A stretch of 64,000 nt of DNA from Chromatocurvus halotolerans (GTDB lineage Bacteria; Pseudomonadota; Gammaproteobacteria; Pseudomonadales; Halieaceae), in assembly GCF_004340525.1 (NCBI RefSeq), contig NZ_SLWX01000001.1, forward strand, positions 372,001 to 436,000, given 5' to 3'. Under the pieces are notes generated by a model. The model was not told the DNA's origin and searched no databases. It saw only the letters and a list, made by a program, of their open reading frames with translations. Below are positions 27,761 through 34,263 of this stretch, piece after piece. How positions within the stretch are numbered: the first letter of the stretch is position 1; each line of letters starts with the position of its first letter. The position numbers were made by a program, and so were the translations under genes.

Positions 27761-28693
27761 ATGGGCTGGGACCCCGTTGTCATGTTCTTCGTGTTCGGAC
27801 TCCTCGCAGGTCTGTCGCGCAGCGAACTCAAGCTACCGCCTGCGCTGTATGACACGCTCTCCATCCTGCTGCTGCTGGCGATCGGCCTGCATGGCGGCGT
27901 GGAACTGGCGGCAGAGGCCAGCCCAGTGCTGCTGTGGCAGACCCTGGCCGTTCTCGCACTGGGCTGTCTGCTGCCGGTGATCGCGTTTCCGGCTCTGCGG
28001 ATACTGCGCTTCTCGCGCGTGGACTCCGCCAACATCGCCGCACACTATGGCTCGGTCAGCGCCGGTACCTTTGCCGTGGCCATTGCCTACATGCTGGCCC
28101 GCGACCTGCATTTCGAAAGCTACATTCCGCTTTTCGTCGTGGTTCTGGAAGTACCGGCAATCATTGTCGGTCTGCTGCTGGCCAAAGGTATTGCCCGCGA
28201 TACGGATTGGCGTTCGCTGGGGCGCGAAGTCTTTCTGGGCAAGAGTATTGTTCTGCTGCTGGGCGGTCTGTGTATCGGCCTGCTGGCCGGAGAGGACGCC
28301 ATCGCACCGCTGGCGCCGCTCTACACCAGCATGTTCAAACCGGTGCTGGCACTGTTCCTTCTCGAGATGGGTCTCATCGCGTCCCGGCAGTTCGGCAGCC
28401 TGAAGGAAAGCGGTATCCGGCTGGCATTCTTTGCACTGGCTTTCCCACTGGCGGGAGCGGGGATTGGCGGCGCCCTGGGGCATGCCCTCGGCCTCTCGGT
28501 GGGCGGGACCGCCATTCTGGCAACGCTTGCCGCGAGCGGGTCCTACATAGCGGTCCCCGCCGCCATGCGTCTGGCGCTGCCCGAGGCAAACCCGGCTCTG
28601 TCACTGACGGCATCGCTGGGCATCTCGTTCCCATTCAATATTCTGGTCGGCATTCCCCTGTATCTTGCTTATGCCGAGTGGCTGATCGCTTGA
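27761..28693 (+). CDS. sbtA: SbtA-like sodium/bicarbonate symporter
   Basis: 310 residues from the ATG at 27761, 5 bases after GGAGG; the longer frame upstream lacks a site. The protein is about ten membrane helices in two similar halves and matches the SbtA/DUF897 family of cyanobacterial inducible bicarbonate transporters: YDTLSILLLLAIGLHGG, SVSAGTFAVAIAYM, GTAILATLAASGSYIAVPAAM and a final FPFNILVGIPLY. It should import bicarbonate with sodium. The next gene, 10 bp on, encodes a SbtB-like PII protein, its usual regulator. No carbon-fixation gene is in the window, so the bicarbonate may feed carboxylases of heterotrophic metabolism. The gene lies 109 bp from a Fur-box-like site. Confidence 0.88.
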   Translation: MGWDPVVMFFVFGLLAGLSRSELKLPPALYDTLSILLLLAIGLHGGVELAAEASPVLLWQTLAVLALGCLLPVIAFPALRILRFSRVDSANIAAHYGSVSAGTFAVAIAYMLARDLHFESYIPLFVVVLEVPAIIVGLLLAKGIARDTDWRSLGREVFLGKSIVLLLGGLCIGLLAGEDAIAPLAPLYTSMFKPVLALFLLEMGLIASRQFGSLKESGIRLAFFALAFPLAGAGIGGALGHALGLSVGGTAILATLAASGSYIAVPAAMRLALPEANPALSLTASLGISFPFNILVGIPLYLAYAEWLIA

Positions 28694-28703
28694 GGATCCC
28701 CGA

Positions 28704-29006
28704 ATGACATTGCCAACACGTACGCTCTTGACGCTCATCGGCGAAGCCGCACTCGAATCAAAGCTGGTGAAAGACCTGGAGGCGTTCGAGGTCCCCGGCT
28801 GGACCATATCGGATGCTCGCGGTCGCGGTTCCCGGGGAGTCCGCCGCTCGGCCTGGGATAACGAGGGCAATATCCGTGTGGAAGTGATCTGTAACACCGA
28901 GCTGGCCCAGCGGCTGCTGGCGCACATTCGCAATCAGTACCACCGCGACTTCGCGATTATCTGCTTCCTGAGCGAGGTGCAGATCCTGCGCGAGGAGAAG
29001 TTCTAG
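28704..29006 (+). CDS. sbtB: SbtB-like PII signalling protein
   Basis: 100 residues, the size and ferredoxin-like plan of PII-type proteins: LLTLIGEAALESKLVKDLEAF, the basic loop SDARGRGSRGVRRSAW corresponding to the T-loop and its neighbourhood, and IRVEVICNTELAQRLLAHI. Adjacent SbtB proteins bind adenine nucleotides and control SbtA in cyanobacteria. This copy ends at REEKF, without an extended cysteine-bearing C-terminal loop of the kind seen in some cyanobacterial SbtB. It overlaps nothing and lies 10 bp after sbtA. A converging gene ends 79 bp beyond. Confidence 0.82.
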   Translation: MTLPTRTLLTLIGEAALESKLVKDLEAFEVPGWTISDARGRGSRGVRRSAWDNEGNIRVEVICNTELAQRLLAHIRNQYHRDFAIICFLSEVQILREEKF

Positions 29007-29084
29007 CCATTGCAAGGGACAGGCCACTGACACAGCAGGTCTGACGCAACCAGGTTACCGGGACGCAGCAGCGAGACCGGCCTC

Positions 29085-30248
29085 TCACTCCGGTTCGATA
29101 ATCACCGCGCGCGCCATCAGCGCCGACAGGGAAGACAGCGTATCCTTTGGTTCATCCGCATAGGCTTCCGCAAGCTCAAACAGCGACACGAACAGGGGCT
29201 TGCCATCGACTGTGTCTTCCAGACGGAAGTCCCGATGCTGCGCATAGACCCCGGACCAGTAGTCCCTGACTGCCGACCAGAACGGACCGGTGCGTTGCCA
29301 GTAGTCATCACCTGGACTGAAGTCATAATCCCGGATTCGCTCGTAACGACTCAGCCCAGCCTCGCGCGCCAGGTGCGGCGTCTCTGGATGCGGTCCGGTG
29401 TCATCCATCAGCACCAGCTTCAACGCGTCCTCTTCCTGTACCCAGCCTGAAGGCGTTATCGTGATGCGGTGGCTACCCAGCAACGCCTGATAGTCATCGC
29501 GCACACTGAACTCCCGCCGGGGCAGTGGCCGTCTTCGCTGGTCGCTCTGCCAGTAGGAATGATCACCCGAATGCACCCAGACGCCGCTGGCCTCGTAGCG
29601 CGGCGAATCGTCCACCTGGAAGACCGACTGGGTCCAGCGCCCCTCCGCGTCCTGCTCGTCCAGACGCTCATGGGCCCACAGGCCCGGGGCGACAAAGGCC
29701 TGCACGTTGCGATCCTCATAGTGCCAGTCCTGTCGCCAGTGCTTGACCACAAACGGCTCCGACAGCTCTCCATCATCCTGACGGATACGCGTCACCAGAA
29801 TATGCTGCAGACTCACAGCGTGCGGCGTGTCCTTAACCACATAGACGCGCTCTGTTCCCCAGGACCGATAGGGACGTGCGGGCTCATAACCCGGGGTCAG
29901 GCCGATGGTTTCAATGAAGTCAAAGGTCGTGCGATAGTCGCCGGCCATGGCGAGAATAGCGCGACGGTCCCGCTCCCGGGCAGTGATATCGGGCTCCTGC
30001 AGTGCCTGCCAGGCGTCGGCAGGCTCTCTCTCCAGGGTGACCTCCGGGCCGCGCGTCGTGCCGCCGCGAGGTGCCATCGCCGCTTCCTCGGCGAACAACC
30101 AGCTATAGGTGTACTGTCGTTGTTTCCCGCCCCCTGCATTGCCCGGGCTCTGGGCGGCGAGGGGCATGGCCAGCACCAGCAGCAGAGACATCAGGCACAG
30201 CCGCGCCTCCATAGATGCCGGGAGACCAGTATCTGTAATTCGATTCAT
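29085..30248 (-). CDS. Exported DUF6607 family protein
   Basis: 387 residues with GGGAGAAAACCC before the ATG and a signal peptide (LMSLLLVLAMPLAAQS). The sequence matches the DUF6607 family by its central blocks: VKHWRQDWHYEDR, VYVVKDTPHAVSLQHIL, SYWQSDQRRRPLPRREFS and DDYQALLGSHRITITPSGWVQEEDA. The function is not known. Such proteins are often near TonB and iron-acquisition genes, and this one follows the Glu/Gly-rich protein by 44 bp in a transcript whose upstream end has a Fur-box-like site. It is therefore likely iron-regulated. Confidence 0.75.
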   Translation of the reverse strand: MNRITDTGLPASMEARLCLMSLLLVLAMPLAAQSPGNAGGGKQRQYTYSWLFAEEAAMAPRGGTTRGPEVTLEREPADAWQALQEPDITARERDRRAILAMAGDYRTTFDFIETIGLTPGYEPARPYRSWGTERVYVVKDTPHAVSLQHILVTRIRQDDGELSEPFVVKHWRQDWHYEDRNVQAFVAPGLWAHERLDEQDAEGRWTQSVFQVDDSPRYEASGVWVHSGDHSYWQSDQRRRPLPRREFSVRDDYQALLGSHRITITPSGWVQEEDALKLVLMDDTGPHPETPHLAREAGLSRYERIRDYDFSPGDDYWQRTGPFWSAVRDYWSGVYAQHRDFRLEDTVDGKPLFVSLFELAEAYADEPKDTLSSLSALMARAVIIEPE

Positions 30249-30292
30249 GGGTTTTCTCCCTGAACAGGCGGGTTCGCAGACGATGCTGAGTT

Positions 30293-31213
30293 TCAGAGTC
30301 CCAGAGCCGCGATCTCGATCCGTGCCGCCGTGCCATACAAGCGCGAGGGCTCACCGTCCACGCTGTCGCCGGGTGCAATATCCGGCCACAGGTCGTTCAG
30401 GTCTGCAAGCAACTGCTGAACCCTCTCCACGGTTTCCGGGGACTGCGCGCGCACCTCGGCCGGCAGGTCGCGCAGGCGCTGCTTCGCAATCTCGGTAAAT
30501 CCATAGGCATCCTGGTATTCATGGCGGTTGACCAGCCTGCCCTCTTCCACACCGAGTGCATATTCTTCGCCGGCTGTGCGGACCAGGTCCATGACGCTCA
30601 GCAACGCCGTTTTCAGCGAGACACTGGCCACGGTTTCCGCATTGACAATTCGCTGCTCAAGCGCCGCATATGCCGCCTCTACCTCGGCGGCGCCGGCGTC
30701 GGCTGTGACGCGCTCGGCCAGAGTGCTTAACTCGGTGTCGAAGAGAGCGGCGTCACGCGCCTCCATCGCGGGAACAAGTCCGGCGTAGAGCTCGTCCCGG
30801 GGGTGCTTCATATGCGTGATTGCCATCTCGATATGCCCGTCCCGATAAAGCTCATAGCCGACCCGCAGGTGACCCCGGATAAGCCCGAGGCGCGTCAGGT
30901 AGGCCTGGTCGTCAGCCTTGAGGTCCGCAGGACCCGATGCACCCTCGCCTTCTCCCTCGCCGCCTTCTCCTTCTCCCATGCCACCTTCACCCTCGCCCAT
31001 GGCACCTTCGCCTTCGCCGCCTTCACCCTCACCTTCACCTTTGCCCATGGCAACTGTGCCTTCGCCTTCGCCCTCAGCGGCCATCGCGAGCGTCAGGCCA
31101 GCAGTGTGACCCTCTTTCACGGGCATGCTGTCCGGGGCAGCCGCGGCACCAAGACTGATGCCGCTGGCGATGGCGACGCTCAATGACAGCCAGCGTTTCC
31201 GATGCTCTTGCAT
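30293..31213 (-). CDS. Exported protein with Glu-Gly repeats and a helical domain
   Basis: 306 residues from the ATG at 31213, preceded by GGAGA. A signal peptide ends near GAAAAP. Residues 47-92 are a low-complexity block of GEGEG and GEGGMGEG units, strongly acidic and flexible. The remaining 210 residues are helical (LGLIRGHLRVGYELYRDG, HPRDELYAGLVPAME, GFTEIAKQRLRDL) and resemble, only in general plan, the periplasmic helical parts of iron-transport proteins such as EfeO or the N-terminal extension of some FTR1 permeases. The acidic block could bind metal ions, which is inference. A Fur-box-like site lies at 31260, shared with the divergent piuC gene. Confidence 0.75.
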   Translation of the reverse strand: MQEHRKRWLSLSVAIASGISLGAAAAPDSMPVKEGHTAGLTLAMAAEGEGEGTVAMGKGEGEGEGGEGEGAMGEGEGGMGEGEGGEGEGEGASGPADLKADDQAYLTRLGLIRGHLRVGYELYRDGHIEMAITHMKHPRDELYAGLVPAMEARDAALFDTELSTLAERVTADAGAAEVEAAYAALEQRIVNAETVASVSLKTALLSVMDLVRTAGEEYALGVEEGRLVNRHEYQDAYGFTEIAKQRLRDLPAEVRAQSPETVERVQQLLADLNDLWPDIAPGDSVDGEPSRLYGTAARIEIAALGL

Positions 31214-31259
31214 GATCTGTTTCTCCAGGTGGGTTCGTGGTAGTCTGCCATCCTTCCAC

Positions 31260-31279
31260 AAATACGATTGATTCTCAAT
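31260..31279. promoter_or_regulatory. Fur-box-like operator between divergent genes
   Basis: AAATACGATTGATTCTCAAT is the best match after the box at 27632. It directly abuts the piuC ATG and lies 47 bp before the start of the Glu/Gly-rich gene. Confidence 0.5.
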
Positions 31280-31933
31280 ATGATTCTACACCTGTCACAG
31301 GTGCTGACGTCAGCCGACCTGATGGCGGTACTCGACGCTGTAGGGAATGCGCGATTTACCGACGGCCGGGCAACTGCCGGGCGGGCTGCAGCTGCCGTCA
31401 AGCAGAATGAGCAGGGCACCGGGCCCGCCGTCGATGGCGCGCTCGCGCTGGTCGAGAGGCGCCTGATGGCGAACGACCTCTTCCGCGACGCGGCAAGACC
31501 TTCCGGGTTCGCGCGACTGCTGCTCAGCCGCTATGCCACCGGGATGCACTATGGCTCTCACGTCGATGCGCCCCTGATGGCCGGGCGTCGCGCAGACATA
31601 TCGTTCACGCTGTTCCTGTCAGCGCCCGATGACTACCGCGGCGGCGAGCTCGTGATCGAGGATACCAGCGGCGAGCGGGCCTGGAAGCTGGAGGCCGGAG
31701 ACATGCTTCTCTACCCGTCAACCTATCTGCACCGTGTCAATACGGTAAAGGAAGGCGAGCGGCTCGCCATCGTGGGCTGGGTCACCAGCAACGTGCGATC
31801 CGCGCAGCACCGAGAGCTGCTGTTCGAACTTGGCGCGGCAATGCACGAGGAATTCGGCAGCCGGGGGAAAACGACGCTGTACGATCGCCTGTCATGGATT
31901 CACAACAATCTTCTTCGGGAGTGGATGGTGTAA
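31280..31933 (+). CDS. piuC: PKHD-type Fe(II)/2OG dioxygenase, PiuC-like
   Basis: 217 residues; the start is the ATG at 31280, which fits the family N-terminus (MILHLSQVLT). PiuC/YbiX enzymes are Fe(II)- and 2-oxoglutarate-dependent oxygenases with the ligands His94-Val-Asp96 (SHVDAP) and His151 (YLHRV), and Arg161 for 2-oxoglutarate binding (GERLAIVGW). They are commonly Fur-controlled and adjacent to TonB siderophore receptor genes (Piu). Here a Fur-box-like site lies at the start codon, and a TonB receptor lies 3 kb on, though not adjacent. The true substrate of PiuC is not established. Confidence 0.9.
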   Translation: MILHLSQVLTSADLMAVLDAVGNARFTDGRATAGRAAAAVKQNEQGTGPAVDGALALVERRLMANDLFRDAARPSGFARLLLSRYATGMHYGSHVDAPLMAGRRADISFTLFLSAPDDYRGGELVIEDTSGERAWKLEAGDMLLYPSTYLHRVNTVKEGERLAIVGWVTSNVRSAQHRELLFELGAAMHEEFGSRGKTTLYDRLSWIHNNLLREWMV

Positions 31934-31955
31934 ACGCAAGTGGATGGTGTAGACG
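31920..31955 (+). repeat. Short tandem repeat at the 3' end of piuC
   Basis: A 17-base unit (AGTGGATGGTGTAAACG) occurs twice with a 19-base period and one mismatch, covering the last codons of piuC and the following bases. Confidence 0.6.
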
Positions 31956-32162
31956 AGTCGCGCGCATAACCCAGTTCGGAGCGTCCGCCCCCAGAAACCT
32001 GCCAATACACATACACTTCTGCGCTGACGATGGCATACTTAATATCAACTGGGTGGTTCCAGGACTGTGGCGCGGCCCTTTTGCTTTGACCACTTCTACC
32101 CGGCGCGCCGCTCGCCGCGGCGCCGCCAGCGTACAACCACACAGATTGACAGGGAGATTGCA

Positions 32163-33698
32163 GTGAAACGTTTCTTGCTTTTTATTATTTTTACCTTTGC
32201 AGCATCAGGCGTATCTGCGCAGCGCGCATTTGAATTTGCTGCTTTCGATATTCCCGAAGCGGGGAGCATAGTGATCCCTGTTGAAGAGGGAGAAAGCCTT
32301 GCGGGGCTGGCATTGAAGATCGACACCCTGACCGAGGGCGCCTTGTCGGCTGCCGTGGAAGAGGCGTCTTTCACCGGTGCTTTGCAAACCAGCCTGACGC
32401 TGTACGGCGTTCATCCGTTCTCACGCATTGATCTGGTGGGTATTGGCAGCGAACCTGTTGACCGGGTGACCGCCCAGAACTTTGGCGGGTTGGCCGCGTC
32501 ACTGAACGATGGAACGAGCGGCGCGCCGGTCAACGTTCTGTGGGGCGAAATCGATATGCGCGAAGGGGTGTCAGCTGCACACGTCGCGCTCGGCTATCAG
32601 CTGCGCAGCTATCGCTTTGACCGCTATCAAGCCGAGAGAGTTGATAGCGCCGAGTTACCTGTTGTTCGCGTGTTGAGTGACGACACTTCCGCCGCCGAGC
32701 ATTTCAATGGCGACCTGAAACACCTCGCGGAAGGCATTTACATGGCGCGTGATTTCAGCTCTGAACCTGCCAACCTGATGTACCCGGAGGCATTCGTTGA
32801 ACATGCACAGGCGGCGTTCCAGGGCCTGGATAACGTCACGGTTCGCGCGCTGGATGAGAACGAACTGCAGCGTCTTGGCATGGGTTCGCACTACGGTGTT
32901 GGCAAGGGATCCGAGCGGCCACCTCGCCTGTTGATCATTGAATATATGGCTGGCGGCGATACAGCGCCGGTCGTCCTGGCTGGCAAGGGGATTACCTTCG
33001 ATTCAGGCGGCCTGTCGCTGAAGACCGGTGACAACATGTGGATGATGAAGGGTGACCTCGGCGGCGCCGGGGTCGTCACCGGCACGGTGCTTGCGGCGGC
33101 GAAGCGCGGTGAAAAGATCAATCTTGTCGCGCTGGCTGCACTTGCGGAGAACATGCCGTCGGGCGGTGCAAACCGGCCAGGCGATGTCGTGACGGCAATG
33201 TCCGGCACGACCATCGAGATCCGCTCGACGGATGCAGAAGGTCGGCTGGTTCTCGCGGACGCGGTCTACTACGGTGCGCAGGAATACAAGCCGAGTGTTC
33301 TCATCGACGTCGCGACGCTGACGGGCTCGGTTGGCGGCGCTCTGGGTGACGAGTATGCGGGTATTTTCGGTCGCCACGATGGCATCATCGAAGATCTGAC
33401 AGCTGCATCCCGCGCCGCCGGCGAGAACGTCTGGCGCCTGCCGCTGGATGCGTCGCACTTCGAGCAGATAAAGTCCGCCTATGCCGACGTCATCAACAGC
33501 GGCGTGGGTAGCCCTGGCGCCAGCGTTGGCGCCGCGTTTATCGGAACCTTCGTGGACGAGAACCAGGTCTGGGCGCACCTGGATATTGCGGGTGTTGATT
33601 ACTACGAAAAAGACACGCCGACCACGCCCAAGGGTTACTCGGGATGGGGAGTCCTGACGCTGGATCAATACCTGAGAGACCATCATGCATCAGAATAA
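32163..33698 (+). CDS. Exported leucyl aminopeptidase, M17 family
   Basis: 511 residues from the GTG at 32163, with AGGGAG upstream; a longer frame upstream has no ribosome site, and the GTG starts a clean signal peptide (MKRFLLFIIFTFAASGVSA). The C-terminal catalytic domain has the M17 signature motifs: KGITFDSGGLSLK (Lys and Asp ligands), MKGDLGGAG, and STDAEGRLVLADA, where the usual Asn is Ser but the Asp, Glu and Arg remain. The enzyme should release N-terminal residues using two metals. Most M17 enzymes are cytoplasmic; export fits a periplasmic peptide-degrading role. Its last five codons (DHHASE then stop) lie inside the 113-bp direct repeat. Confidence 0.9.
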   Translation: MKRFLLFIIFTFAASGVSAQRAFEFAAFDIPEAGSIVIPVEEGESLAGLALKIDTLTEGALSAAVEEASFTGALQTSLTLYGVHPFSRIDLVGIGSEPVDRVTAQNFGGLAASLNDGTSGAPVNVLWGEIDMREGVSAAHVALGYQLRSYRFDRYQAERVDSAELPVVRVLSDDTSAAEHFNGDLKHLAEGIYMARDFSSEPANLMYPEAFVEHAQAAFQGLDNVTVRALDENELQRLGMGSHYGVGKGSERPPRLLIIEYMAGGDTAPVVLAGKGITFDSGGLSLKTGDNMWMMKGDLGGAGVVTGTVLAAAKRGEKINLVALAALAENMPSGGANRPGDVVTAMSGTTIEIRSTDAEGRLVLADAVYYGAQEYKPSVLIDVATLTGSVGGALGDEYAGIFGRHDGIIEDLTAASRAAGENVWRLPLDASHFEQIKSAYADVINSGVGSPGASVGAAFIGTFVDENQVWAHLDIAGVDYYEKDTPTTPKGYSGWGVLTLDQYLRDHHASE

Positions 33699-33798
33699 AG
33701 CGCCTGGACTGCGGTTCAGAAACACGATCTGAAGGTTATGCCCCCCTGCCGCTTTCATCGGCAGGGGGTAGGACACAATAAAAAGCATGGCCATCGCA
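33686..33798 (+). repeat. 113-bp direct repeat, copy 1
   Basis: It runs from the last codons of the aminopeptidase gene to CCATCGCA and contains a perfect 10-bp hairpin (CCCCTGCCG/CGGCAGGGG). Copy 2 at 39205 differs at two bases only. See the finding on the intervening insertion. Confidence 0.9.
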
Positions 33799-34263
33799 GA
33801 TGCCGTGCATGGCCGGGGCCTCTGCCAAGATCGGCTTCAGGGGCCTTGTCATTAACACAACCGTGCGCTGAACCTCCTGCTGCCTGACCACCGTGATGCC
33901 AAGGCTCACTATATCGGGCAGGGTGGCGAGCTGGACCGCCCTGTCGATTAAGCAACTCCTAATCTGTAAATTCGGTTAACCCTCGATTACCTCGCTTCAT
34001 CCTCAAATAATGATTTGGCATTGAGAAAGTCCTTCGTTAAGGGGATTGTCTCGAACAGGGTGACGAAAAATACGCATGAGCTACGCACCCTAGGTTCATG
34101 AAATTTGCCTGCTCTTTGTCGCATTTTTGTGAATTTTTCACAGCCAACTGAGTGCAAAAGTATGTAGGGTTTAAAAAGCCGTGGCGTAATTTGCGTGGAC
34201 ATGGCCAGCATATCTTTTTACAGGGGAATAAGCCGAACATATCTTTTCAAGGGGGAATAAACT
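33699..34263. other. 565-bp non-coding region before the TonB receptor
   Basis: It holds repeat copy 1, then about 400 bp without a convincing gene, and the duplicated leader just before the receptor. An open minus-strand frame of about 71 codons over 33741-33957 has no family I know. The last 250 bp are AT-rich and should contain the receptor's promoter. Confidence 0.6.
34209..34260 (+). repeat. Duplicated leader and ribosome-site sequence before the TonB receptor
   Basis: A 23-base unit (CATATCTTTT..AGGGGAATAA) occurs at 34209-34231 and 34238-34260, identical at 20 of 23 positions with a 29-base period. The second copy carries AAGGGGGAAT just before the ATG at 34264. Confidence 0.8.

Noticed and set aside
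30918-31158. Plus-strand Pro/Ser- and His/Leu-rich frames
   Set aside because: They are the antisense reading of the Glu-Gly repeat block of the exported protein on the minus strand.
33741-33768. Hairpin in the 113-bp repeat as an intrinsic terminator
   Set aside because: The stem is perfect but no T tract follows on either strand, so I kept it only as part of the repeat.
33741-33957. Minus-strand open frame sharing the C-terminal CDGHAFYCVLPPADESGRGA with a frame at 39255
   Set aside because: The shared end is simply the 113-bp repeat read on the minus strand. The upstream parts are unrelated and no start or family supports a gene.
33987-34240. Minus-strand open frames before the TonB receptor
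   Set aside because: The composition is AT-rich and intergenic, with no ribosome site or known motif, and the receptor's promoter must lie here.
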